The notes beneath the pieces are model-generated. The model was not told the origin of the DNA. It was given only the letters and a program-made list of their open reading frames with translations, and ran no database searches. The translations under genes and the position numbers were made by a program. From CAWANP01 sp963783445 (GTDB taxonomy: Bacteria; Chloroflexota; Anaerolineae; JAAYZQ01): a stretch of DNA of 64,000 nt. Positions 41,443-49,771 of the stretch are shown piece by piece. Position 1 is the first letter of the stretch. Every line of letters begins with the position of its first letter. The DNA lies in NCBI GenBank assembly GCA_963783445.1, contig CAWANP010000019.1:372001-436000 (forward strand), written 5' to 3'.

Positions 41443-42369
41443 CTATCCTTCCGGCTTGGTAAACTGTTGCTGCAACCTCTGGTAGGTAGAGCGACTAAAG
41501 GGACAGACGGCGATACATACCGAACAGCCATAGTAGTCGCTGAAATAGGGAAAGCAGCGCTCGTTGTTGACATAGGTGATCTGGCCGTTTTCGTGCCGCT
41601 GTGGCTCGGGCATGATGGCCTCGACCGGGCATTTGCGAACACAGATCTGGCACGCAGCGCAATAGTCCTCCACCCACTGGTGCTCGTTCCGGGTGCTGAA
41701 GGGAAGATTCTCGATGCTGGTGAATATCGCCGCCAGGCGCACTCGCGGGCCATGTTCCGGGGTGACGATCATGCCGTTGGCGCCCAACCAGCCCAGCCCG
41801 GCCATCTGCGCCAGAGGTGGGTAGAGGGCCAGGCCCATGAGTGGATGCCCGGCTTGGGCTGAATAGCCCTGCTGGCGCAGATAATCGGCCCCCTTGTTGG
41901 CAATGCGGCCCAGGTCTCGATAGATCTCCAGCACGGCCTCCAGCCCATCCTGGCTGGGCGCGCTTTCGATGCGTGGTTTGTCCATCTCCATGGTCAGGAC
42001 AATGGCGTTGGTGTGCAGGATGGCCTTGTTCTGAAAGATCCAGCGCTCCGGCACCTGGGTATAGCCCACACTGCTGGCCCCAAGTCCCAGAAGATAGGCC
42101 TCCAGATCGTCGATGAGGTCCGGCGGCGCATCGGTCTTGGGCTGGCCCGGGTTCTTGCCCAGTGAACTGAGCGATTCCCTCATGCCCAGCATCGTGGGCG
42201 CCATGATCCTCATGCTCCTGGATGCCACCAGGACCGCCATCGCCACGCTTGATGCCCTCCTTCATGATCTCAAAGCGCACGGGCGAGTCCTCTGTCCAGC
42301 GGTGCACACCCGGCATTCGGCGATCTGGTCCTCCTGACCGTACATGTCAAAGAAGGGATTGCTCATCAT
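41443..42369 (-). CDS. QueG/reductive-dehalogenase-like 4Fe-4S protein 1, frame-interrupted
   Basis: About 308 residues. One missing base near 42318 and one extra near 42240 compensate each other. The body contains GLGWLGANGMIVTPEHGPRV, a pattern shared by epoxyqueuosine reductases and reductive dehalogenases near the cobalamin site. Two 4Fe-4S motifs follow: CAACQICVRKCP, and the C of ERCFPYF with CSVCIAVCP. No Tat signal is present, so it is probably cytoplasmic. It lies 67 bp downstream of a clear paralogue. Confidence 0.78.
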
Positions 42370-42436
42370 CTTCTCTCGTATTCTGTGGGAAAAGCTATCT
42401 GGCCATTGGTCTCATCCTCCCCATCTCGAACTGAGG

Positions 42437-43435
42437 TTATTCATTGACTGGCAGATTGTCGTCCAGCGAGCGTTCATGATTTGCTCTGAGCTGTGCATAG
42501 CTCCTGGTGTTGAAAGGGCACACTTTGATGCAGATGGAGCAACCATGATAGGCAAGAAAATACGGAAAACACTTGCCATTGTCGACCGTAGTGACAAGGC
42601 CGTTTTCATGCTCGATGGGAGTTTCGTAGATCGCCCCGGTCGGACAATCGCGAACGCAGCGGCGGCATGCCTGGCAGTAGTCCAGTACCCAGGCATGCTC
42701 ATCACCTTCATAGACCGGCAGATTATCGATCTCGGTAAACACCGCAGCCAGCCGTACCCGAGGGCCAAACTGAGGCGTAATCACCAGGCCGCTCATGCCC
42801 CGCCAACCCAATCCGGCTGCCTGGGCCATCGGCGGGTAGAGGGTCATGCCGCCCAGCGGGTGTCCGGCATGGGCGGCATACCCCCGCTCTCGCAGCCAAT
42901 CGGCAATCTTGTTGGATACCTGCCCCAATTGGTTATAGGTCTCGTGCACCATCACGGCCGTATCCCGGTTGGGAGCCAGAGCCATCCGTTCCTTGTCCAT
43001 CTCCATCACCAGTACAATGGCCTGGGTGTAACGGATGGCGGTATCCTGAAATACCCATTCCTGGGGAACTGGCGCAAAGCCGATTTCATCTGCACCCACG
43101 GATCTGGCGAACTCGCGCAGTTCATCCAAGGTTGCGGCATCAATCTGCTTCTTGCCATCGGTTGGATTCCGCTCAAGGCCGAAAATGGACTTGCGGATAT
43201 TGATGATACTGCCAATCATCTGCGGCAAAGAGCCTGGAAATCCTGGCAAGGGAGGGTGATCCCCTTGCATCTTGATCCCCTCGCGCGGTATGTTGAACCG
43301 GACTGGAGAGTTGGCTCCGCCGCGTGTTGCTTCAGGGATATCAACCACCCTTTTTTCCCAAGCATCCATTCTGTTCATTTGCGGTGTCAGAATGCGGTTC
43401 TTGAATACCTGTTTCAGACGAGCCTTGAATTCCAC
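42437..43435 (-). CDS. QueG/reductive-dehalogenase-like 4Fe-4S protein 2
   Basis: 332 residues from a GTG at 43435, which has AAGGAGGA seven bases upstream. Contains GLGWRGMSGLVITPQFGPRV and two cluster motifs, CQACRRCVRDCP and, after KCFPYF, CSICIKVCP. No signal peptide. The substrate is unknown: tRNA epoxyqueuosine reduction is unlikely for two tandem copies, so a cobalamin-dependent reduction of another substrate is an inference. Nearby TetR gene suggests inducible control. Confidence 0.83.
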   Translation of the reverse strand: MEFKARLKQVFKNRILTPQMNRMDAWEKRVVDIPEATRGGANSPVRFNIPREGIKMQGDHPPLPGFPGSLPQMIGSIINIRKSIFGLERNPTDGKKQIDAATLDELREFARSVGADEIGFAPVPQEWVFQDTAIRYTQAIVLVMEMDKERMALAPNRDTAVMVHETYNQLGQVSNKIADWLRERGYAAHAGHPLGGMTLYPPMAQAAGLGWRGMSGLVITPQFGPRVRLAAVFTEIDNLPVYEGDEHAWVLDYCQACRRCVRDCPTGAIYETPIEHENGLVTTVDNGKCFPYFLAYHGCSICIKVCPFNTRSYAQLRANHERSLDDNLPVNE

Positions 43436-43473
43436 AGCGGTTCCTCCTTGGATGCTTGTCAGATACTTCTCAA

Positions 43474-43707
43474 TCAATGCTTTTCTGCAAACTTTGCCCT
43501 TAACTTGTCATAATCCGCGTGGCTGAAGAGGCAATACTTGATATACAGACTACAGCACCCAATGGTGGGGATTCTCTTGGGAATAATCCTGGGATCACGC
43601 GCTTCGGGATGACTGGAAATCGGGTTGTCCTGTTCCCGCAGGTAGGTTTCAAACGTGAGCGCTTTTGGATGCCTTTTGATGCGTTCAGACCAGAGTATCT
43701 TTTTCAC
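43474..43707 (-). CDS. 77-residue protein resembling a decayed tail of the Fe-S reductases
   Basis: GTG at 43707 with GGAG upstream. The C-terminal end GCCSLYIKYCLFSHADYDKL aligns with GCSICIKVCPFNTRSYAQL of the next gene, but one cluster Cys has become Tyr and the conserved Pro is Leu. It may be the remains of a third paralogue or a small protein in its own right. Located 38 bp upstream of reductase 2. Confidence 0.5.
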   Translation of the reverse strand: MKKILWSERIKRHPKALTFETYLREQDNPISSHPEARDPRIIPKRIPTIGCCSLYIKYCLFSHADYDKLRAKFAEKH

Positions 43708-43774
43708 AGCACAATCTCCATTTTCCGAAAAGGGCAAATCGCCAGACAGACGGCATATCCGGAAAGAGAATCGC

Positions 43775-44344
43775 TCACAGGCCCCGGAGTATGACCTGGG
43801 CCATAAAGCCGCCATACTCGTCGATACTCAGGTCCACGGTCCCCGCGATCTCCAACTTGGTGAACATCTGCTGGTAGCCGAGAAAGGAGGAAAATACCAA
43901 CCAGGCCAACCGCTCTGCCCTTTCTTTGTCAGGCACGTACTGGCTGATCCGTTCTTTGAGCGCGACCTGGATGCCGATCACCTGGTTCTGGACGATCTGC
44001 TTTTCTTCGTCGGGCAGGGTGGCAAATTGCAGCATGATCCAGTTGATCCGGTCGGCTACCCTGGGGAATCTCTCAGCCATGTTCGCGCCCAACTTGACCA
44101 GGAACTCCTCCAGGCTGTCAGCCTGGGGCAGGTGCATCGATAGATCTGCCTCCTGGGTAGAACTGTGGATCACCTCGCGCAGGATGTGCTGCTTGCCATC
44201 CTCAAAATGGTAGTAGAGGGCGGCTGTGGTACAGCCAGAAGCCTTGGCGATCTGCTTGATCGTCGTCGCCGCATAGCCTCGGTCTCGGAAGAGCTCGCCG
44301 GCGTTTTCGATAATCAAGTCTTGGAGAGAAAGCGCCTCGCTCAT
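43775..44344 (-). CDS. TetR-family transcriptional regulator
   Basis: 189 residues; AAGGAG before the ATG. N-terminal helix-turn-helix: ELFRDRGYAATTIKQIAKAS followed by GCTTAALYYHFEDGKQHIL. The C-terminal ligand domain is all-helical and not recognised. It is the first gene of a short minus-strand run with the two Fe-S reductases, and probably represses that run and itself through the palindrome immediately upstream. Confidence 0.9.
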   Translation of the reverse strand: MSEALSLQDLIIENAGELFRDRGYAATTIKQIAKASGCTTAALYYHFEDGKQHILREVIHSSTQEADLSMHLPQADSLEEFLVKLGANMAERFPRVADRINWIMLQFATLPDEEKQIVQNQVIGIQVALKERISQYVPDKERAERLAWLVFSSFLGYQQMFTKLEIAGTVDLSIDEYGGFMAQVILRGL

Positions 44345-44349
44345 AGCAT

Positions 44350-44375
44350 CTCCTTACTTATCGATCAGTAAGGAG
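44350..44375. promoter_or_regulatory. TetR-type operator palindrome
   Basis: CTCCTTACT, eight bases (TATCGATC), AGTAAGGAG: perfect 9-bp arms, beginning 6 bp upstream of the regulator ATG and covering its ribosome site, as expected for autorepression. Confidence 0.8.
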
Positions 44376-44489
44376 AGTATACCACGATTGTCGTGTAGCT
44401 GCAAATTCAAGCAGAGGGATCTTTCACGTGGCTTCGCTCTGGCAGATCAAGATCGGCAAGTGCCTGCAACGCGCGTTACGCCGAGTTGA

Positions 44490-44921
44490 GCGGAGGACGG
44501 TGGACAAATGCTTGGGTCTCTTGGCCCACACCAATTCGAGGGGCAGACCCAGAGCCTTGCGCAGTACCGCGCGGCATAGAATCAGCTACGCACTGAGGGC
44601 CTGGTTCTGTGTCGAATCCGTCACGTATTCCTCTACGGCCAGTTAGGTGCGAAACTCACTGATATCCTTCCCACCCATTTCCAGCAGATGGCGTTTGCTG
44701 TGATAGAGGACAAAGTGTCTGGCCCAGTAGCCGCAGGTCTTCTCGGTGCTGTAGGCATAGTGCTTGAGGCGAATTGCATCCCTTCGCCAGGTCCTTCGAG
44801 GACTCAGGATAAACTCAGGACAGGCGGGCACTTGGTCGAGCTGTTTCTTGGATTGTTGTGTCGTACCGGGGCACCGGAAATCGGGTAATTGCTCAAGGAA
44901 GGAAACTGTGCTACAATCCAT
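44490..44921 (-). pseudogene. Decayed integron-type tyrosine recombinase (N-terminal SAM-like domain)
   Basis: Reading leftward from the ATG at 44921: DAIRLKHYAYSTEKTCGYWA and RHFVLYHSKRHLLEMGGKDI match the N-terminal DNA-binding domain shared by IntI and related solo recombinases. The frame hits TAA at 44645-44643 where the family has His (T-stop-LAVEE). It goes on through STQNQALSA, TAG at 44588-44586, then ALGLPLELVWAKRPKHLSTVL. Homology ends near 44490; no catalytic Arg/His/Tyr domain remains. A 15-residue insert (PACPEFILSPRRTWR) interrupts the N-terminus and looks like a short mobile repeat. Orientation is divergent from the plus-strand genes, as in integrons. Confidence 0.75.
44889..44917 (+). 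promoter_or_regulatory. Candidate cassette-type promoter inside the recombinase remnant
   Basis: TTGCTC, 17-base spacer, TACAAT on the plus strand within the first codons of the recombinase, the place where cassette promoters of mobile integrons sit. It would drive the gene remnant at 45062. Confidence 0.4.
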
Positions 44922-45061
44922 GATTGTCTGTCAGATCCAACGCGCGACAGACGTCAGGCCGGCACCATCTGCTGCCAGACATGCCGGGTTCCGCGTGGAG
45001 CTGGTCGATGACCAGGAGGGGCGGTTGCCCTACACCAGATCAAACGATAGGAGTTTACCCG

Positions 45062-45982
45062 ATGAGTGATTTTACCGTTTTCGATGTGGCCTTTCCGCCC
45101 GAGGCCAAGCAGCGCGTCATCGTCAACACAGACGCCAAGAACGAGGCAGACGACCAGTAGCCGATCGTACACGCTGTGCTGACGCCGTCATTCGATCTTC
45201 ACGGCATCATTCCGGCCCACTATGGGACGAGCAAGACAGCCACAAGTCTGCAGGAGAGTCACGACGAGACTGTGAAGCTCCTGCGCCTGATGGACATCGA
45301 AGGAGAGGTACGGGTCGAAGACGGAGCGCCGCGCGTCATCCTGGACGAATCGACGCCCGTCGACTCGCCCGGTGCCCGTCTAATCATCGAGGAGGCAATG
45401 ACGGACGACTAAAGGCCGCTTCACGTCGCCTTCTACGGGCCGATGACAGACATGGCGTCCGCACTCCTACTCGAGCCAAAGATCCAAGATCGGGACGTTC
45501 GCGTGATCTGGATCGGAGGGGGTGCCTGGCCGAGCGGCGGCCGGGAATTCAATCTCTCGAACGACATTCACGCCGCGAATGTCGTGATGAAGTCGAAGCT
45601 GGAGGTGTGGCAGGTGCCCAGAAGCACGTACCGGACGATGGGCGTCACCTACGCTGAGCTGATCGAGAAAGTGTATGCTCAGGGCGAGATCGGCAAGTAC
45701 CTCATCGAGCAGCTCTTGGGGCACAACGCGAAGACGCGGTCCGAGATGGAATTCCGCTCTCTGGGCGATTCCCCCTGCATCGGCATCATCTTGGACCCCG
45801 ATGGCGGCCAGTGGTCGTGGTGTCCAGCGCCGACCTTTGACGAGCAGATGCACTACATCCACACCGGACAGTACCGTCCCATTCGCGTCTACGAGAACGT
45901 GAATACGCGCTTTGTCCACGAGGACCTCTTTGCAAAGCTCGCGCAGTTCACCCGGCGTGGGTCACGAAACCTGAACCGTTAA
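45062..45982 (+). pseudogene. Nucleoside-hydrolase-like gene, decayed copy with two in-frame stops
   Basis: A 307-codon frame nearly identical to the intact gene at 60380. Stops: TAG at 45158-45160 (intact copy has TTT there) and TAA at 45410-45412 (intact copy AAA). Otherwise the frame and key motifs are kept: NTDAKNEADD and REFNLSNDIHAANVV. The GATAGGAG ribosome site is also shared with the other copy. A hairpin (CGAAACCTG with CAGGTTTCG, 45965-45992) spans the final stop. Recent gene duplication followed by loss is the simplest reading. Confidence 0.85.
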
Positions 45983-46129
45983 CCAGGTTTCGCCCTGCAG
46001 ATAGAAGCACGGAGCAGAGCACATTCGAGATGGATTTGAACCAACCTCAACGTGGGAGGCCGTGGAACACTGAGAACACAACCCGATAGTGGGGAGCGGG
46101 TGAAAAGCCGATTTGAAAGGGGAAACGGA

Positions 46130-47062
46130 ATGCTTTATCGAGATTTTGGCAAAACAGGTTGGCAGGTATCGGTGGTTGGCATGGGTACCTGGAATATCGG
46201 CAATCAATGGGGAGAGTTAGACGATGCGACCGCGTGGGCTACCGTGCGTAGCGCGTTTGATCACGGCGTGACTCTATTCGACACCGCCGAATCTTACGGT
46301 ACCCTCAATGGCCTGTCTGAGGAAAGGCTGGGCGTAGCCTTGGCCGGTATTCGGCATCAAGTTTGTTTGGTGAGCAAAATAGGTAATTGGGGCAAGCGTA
46401 CCGGCCAAGGAGTGCCCAAAACCACCGTAGATATGATCCGGCTATGCGCTCACGCTTCTTTGCACCGGCTGCGCACCGATTGGCTCGACGTGGTGCTGTG
46501 CCACGAGGACAGAATTGAAGATCCCAGTGTTTATCTTGAAGCTTTTGAGGTGTTAAAGCAACGGGGACGTATTCGGGCTTATGGCATCTCAACCAATCGC
46601 CTGGAGGTGCTCAAACGGTTCAATGCTGACAATACGTGCAGTGTGGTGCAACTTAACTACTCGTTGCTCAATCGCGCTCCTGAAGCTGATATCCTTCCGT
46701 ATTGCCGGGAACATGGGATTGCCGTAATGGTTCGCGGACCGCTGGCCAGGGGGCTGTTATCGGGCAACTATTCCACTGATTCAGTATTTGCCGATCCGGT
46801 TCGGGCGAGCTGGCATAGGGATGAAAAATCGCAAGCCGCGTTCGAGCGAAAAATCGCCCAAGTTGAAAAACTCGCGCAAGTAGTTGAGCCGGGTCAAGAG
46901 ATGATTACTACTGCGTTGCGTTATGTTGTCTCGAATCCTGCCGTATCAGCCGCAATCCCAGGAGCCAAATCGCCGGCTCAGGCAGCCACCAATGCCCAGG
47001 CAGGTGCGGCTACACTATCTGCGGCAGAGATTGATGAACTTGTAGCGATCATCGACGGATAG
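46130..47062 (+). CDS. Aldo/keto reductase
   Basis: 310 residues from the ATG at 46130, preceded by GGGGAAA. The TIM-barrel signature TLFDTAESYGTLNGLSEERL includes the catalytic Asp and Tyr; VCLVSKIGNWG carries the catalytic Lys and DVVLCHED the catalytic His. The C-terminal NADP region reads GAKSPAQAATNAQAG. Probably an NAD(P)H-dependent reductase of a sugar or aldehyde released by the neighbouring glycan enzymes. Confidence 0.88.
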   Translation: MLYRDFGKTGWQVSVVGMGTWNIGNQWGELDDATAWATVRSAFDHGVTLFDTAESYGTLNGLSEERLGVALAGIRHQVCLVSKIGNWGKRTGQGVPKTTVDMIRLCAHASLHRLRTDWLDVVLCHEDRIEDPSVYLEAFEVLKQRGRIRAYGISTNRLEVLKRFNADNTCSVVQLNYSLLNRAPEADILPYCREHGIAVMVRGPLARGLLSGNYSTDSVFADPVRASWHRDEKSQAAFERKIAQVEKLAQVVEPGQEMITTALRYVVSNPAVSAAIPGAKSPAQAATNAQAGAATLSAAEIDELVAIIDG

Positions 47063-47156
47063 AATTGGTATGAGATGCTGGCAATTGCGCGCGATGGCTT
47101 GTCGCCGCGCGTGAACGGTGCCATTGGGCGCTTTGACTCTAAAGGACATTGACAAG

Positions 47157-47987
47157 ATGATCAGTAGTATAAAAGATTGCACTCTGCTAAACAACGGGCT
47201 CAAAATGCCCTGGTTGGGGTTCGGCGTTTTCAAGATCAGGGATGGTCAGGAAGTGGAACATGCGGTTAGGCGCGCCTTGGAAACCGGCTATCGCAGTATT
47301 GATACGGCGGCCGTATATGGGAATGAACGCGGCGTCGGCAAAGCGATCCGGGAGAGCGGTATCCCGCGTGAGGATATATTCTTGACCACCAAGGTGTGGA
47401 ATGATGACCAGCGCGAGAAGCGAACACTGGCGGCATTTGAAGAAAGCCTGAAACGCTTGCAGACCGAGTACGTGGATTTGTACCTGATCCATTGGCCCGT
47501 GGAGGGTTGTTTTCGAGAGACGTGGCAGGTGATGGAAGAGATCTATCAAAACGGCCGCGCCAAAGCGATAGGCGTCAGCAATTTTATGGTACATCAGCTT
47601 GAAGATCTCTTGCGTGGTAGCCAGATAGTCCCCAGCGTGAATCAGGTCGAGTTCCATCCGTTTCTTGTCCAACCCGAACTATTAAGATTTTGTCAAAGCC
47701 ACCAGATTCAGGTGGAAGCTTGGAGTCCTTTGATGCAGGGGCAGATTCTCACTGTACAAGCTGTTCAGGAACTGGCTGAAAAATACCAAAAGACCCCAGC
47801 GCAGATTGTTCTACGCTGGGATTTGCAGCATGAAGTGGTTACGATTCCCAAATCAACCCACGCCTACCGCATCGCCGAGAACACTCAGATTTTCGACTTT
47901 GAGCTTTCACTGGCAGACATGAATGTGTTGGATGCGCTGGATGAAGGAAAGCGCGTTGGGCCGGATCCGTATAATTTCGATCTTTGA
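47157..47987 (+). CDS. Aldo/keto reductase of the 2,5-diketogluconate reductase type
   Basis: 276 residues from the ATG at 47157 (AAAGGACA upstream). Signature motifs: GYRSIDTAAVYGNERGVGKA, LTTKVWNDDQ, DLYLIHWPV and IPKSTHAYRIAENTQIFDF. This short-form AKR group reduces keto-sugars and aldehydes with NADPH. It lies 94 bp after another AKR; the two are not close copies. An attC-like site follows 113 bp downstream, so the gene may be a captured cassette. Confidence 0.9.
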   Translation: MISSIKDCTLLNNGLKMPWLGFGVFKIRDGQEVEHAVRRALETGYRSIDTAAVYGNERGVGKAIRESGIPREDIFLTTKVWNDDQREKRTLAAFEESLKRLQTEYVDLYLIHWPVEGCFRETWQVMEEIYQNGRAKAIGVSNFMVHQLEDLLRGSQIVPSVNQVEFHPFLVQPELLRFCQSHQIQVEAWSPLMQGQILTVQAVQELAEKYQKTPAQIVLRWDLQHEVVTIPKSTHAYRIAENTQIFDFELSLADMNVLDALDEGKRVGPDPYNFDL

Positions 47988-48100
47988 GTGTGCCCCATTC
48001 AGCTTGAGATGCGAGTGTTCGTTGCCATAACAACGATTGCAGACATGGAGATTTCTTGCCCTATCCCTGTCAACGGGAGTGATTTTAGTCCATAAGAGCC

Positions 48101-48229
48101 GCCCAACAAAGCGTGCACTGGACAGGTGGGATTCGTCGCCATTTTTGAGCATTTTTCTGGCTTTGGGTTTTTTCTGCTGCCAAGCAGAGCCCACGCCCGC
48201 CCACCTGCCAGTGACGCTAACCGTTAGCC
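48101..48229 (+). repeat. attC-like integron recombination site 1
   Basis: GCCCAAC (R'' type) at 48101-48107 and GTTAGCC (R' type) at 48223-48229. Between them GCGTGCACTGGACAGGTGGG (48111-48130) pairs with CCCACCTGCCAGTGACGC (48200-48217), leaving exactly two unpaired bases (G and A) on the left arm. Extrahelical bases on one arm and a variable middle are the hallmarks of attC. Length 129 bp. Confidence 0.8.
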
Positions 48230-48455
48230 CGCTGTGAAAATATGAGCAGATACTGGAACTAACGCAGGCTGCTCAATAAAGCGTTCGCATGTTCCATTTG
48301 TCCCAAAATCCCCCTTTCTCTTCAACCCGCACAAAATGGTGATCAAGTTCACTTGCCATTAAGTCAATTTCTCCAAATCATCCTTTTCCTCAAACCTTTG
48401 GTACTTCACTAATCTTAAAATCTACCCAGAAAGCGCCTCTGGAGTTCAGTACCTC
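48230..48455. other. Intergenic stretch upstream of the LacI promoter
   Basis: AT-richer than anything to the left, without coding signal or recognised repeat. It separates attC-like site 1 from the LacI control region. Confidence 0.5.
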
Positions 48456-48484
48456 TTGACACCGGTAGAAATGTATGGTATTAT
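48456..48484 (+). promoter_or_regulatory. Sigma70 promoter of the LacI gene
   Basis: TTGACA (48456-48461), 17-bp spacer, TATTAT (48479-48484). Expected start near 48491, directly in front of the operators. Confidence 0.8.
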
Positions 48485-48494
48485 TCACGGTAGT

Positions 48495-48534
48495 TTATGC
48501 GCTTAACCTTATGCACTTAATCTTATGCGCATAA
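48495..48534. promoter_or_regulatory. Three tandem LacI-type operators at 14-bp spacing
   Basis: TTATGCGCTTAA (48495), TTATGCACTTAA (48509) and TTATGCGCATAA (48523). The third is a perfect 12-bp palindrome with the central CG usual for LacI-family sites. They lie between the promoter and the regulator gene, so autoregulation is expected. Confidence 0.75.
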
Positions 48535-48602
48535 TCCAAGTGCAAGAAACCTTCTCTTCTGCTCCGAGCTTAAGGGTAGAGAGGGCCAAAGGTGGCAGAC
48601 CT

Positions 48603-49643
48603 ATGAAGAGACCAACCCAGGTTGATGTGGCCCGGCTGGCTGGGGTCTCAACGGCGACTGTTTCGTATGTAGTTAACGGTCTTCCCAATAGTAGGGTGCC
48701 AATCTCCAAAGACACCCGCCAGCGGGTATTGGCTGCTGTAGCCGAGCTGGGCTACGTACCGGATGCCCGCGCCCAATCTCTTGCTTCAGGTGACACAAAT
48801 ACCATCGGCCTGATTATCCCAGACATCCGCAACCCCCACTTTTGGGAGCACGCCGAGGGCGTGGAGTCTGAGGCGCGTGCCGCAGGCTATCAATTGCTTT
48901 TGTCCGACATTGCTCTCAATAGCGAACATGCGGACGAGATATTTATGAATCTGTCGCGCAGGCGGATTGACGGGTTGATTCTGATGGGGTCCTTCCTCGA
49001 TCAATCGGAAGAAGCCAAGAGCATTTTGGCTTGGCTGCGCAAGCGACGGCTCCCGGTTGTAGAAATATGCGATCACAATGTGGATTACGATGTGGATTTT
49101 GTGATGTCCGACTACCGGGCAGCCTCGAAGGAGGTCATGTCCTACTTGCTGTCGTTACAGCACCGGCGAATCGGCATGATTTACGGGGTGGCATCGCCTG
49201 TGCTGGCCGAGGATCGCTTGCAGCCTTACCAGGAGAGTCTTCAGTCAGGTGGTCTGCCGGTTGATCAGGAATTGATTGCCAGATGTGGGCCTACCATTGA
49301 GGATGGCTATCAAGCAGCTTTGCAGCTTTTGAAGTTGCCTGAACGCCCCACAGCGTTGATAGCAATTAACGACCTCCTGGCCATTGGCGCACTGCGGGCA
49401 GCCGCAGATCTTGGGCTGCATATTCCTACAAACCTGTCGCTGGTCGGATTCGACGGGATTCATGTGAGCAAGTACCTGGTGCCACGCCTGACAACTGTTG
49501 CGAAAGACTCCATCGGCGTGGGACGAGAAGCAGTTAAGCAACTGCTGGCTCGTATCAGCGAACCCGATCTGCCCCGTCAAGGAGTTAGCATCCCCCCCCA
49601 ACTTGTCATTCGTGAGTCGACCGGGCCTGCCCCGCTTGAATAA
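48603..49643 (+). CDS. LacI-family transcriptional regulator
   Basis: 346 residues from the ATG at 48603. The helix-turn-helix is at the N-terminus: TQVDVARLAGVSTATVSYVV, then the hinge ALGYVPDARAQSLASG-like stretch. The periplasmic-binding-protein-type sensor domain has TIGLIIPDIRNPHFWEHAEG and RPTALIAINDLLAIGALRAA, ending VIRESTGP. It would respond to a sugar or nucleoside-type effector. It heads the importer/glycosidase run and is separated from the binding-protein gene by 128 bp. Confidence 0.93.
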   Translation: MKRPTQVDVARLAGVSTATVSYVVNGLPNSRVPISKDTRQRVLAAVAELGYVPDARAQSLASGDTNTIGLIIPDIRNPHFWEHAEGVESEARAAGYQLLLSDIALNSEHADEIFMNLSRRRIDGLILMGSFLDQSEEAKSILAWLRKRRLPVVEICDHNVDYDVDFVMSDYRAASKEVMSYLLSLQHRRIGMIYGVASPVLAEDRLQPYQESLQSGGLPVDQELIARCGPTIEDGYQAALQLLKLPERPTALIAINDLLAIGALRAAADLGLHIPTNLSLVGFDGIHVSKYLVPRLTTVAKDSIGVGREAVKQLLARISEPDLPRQGVSIPPQLVIRESTGPAPLE

Positions 49644-49771
49644 ACGTGGTCCTGGCGACGAGAAATGCCAATGGAGGTGCATATGATCTGATTCCATCGA
49701 TAAGAATCTCTGGCAAAAAAGCTGGCAGGTTGTGATATGGTAGTGACACAAACTCAAAAAGGAGAAGAACG

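Noticed and set aside
45158..45412. Stop-codon recoding (such as pyrrolysine or selenocysteine) in the left nucleoside-hydrolase copy
   Set aside because: Two different stops occur (TAG and TAA), no recoding machinery is seen, and an intact copy with sense codons exists 15 kb away.
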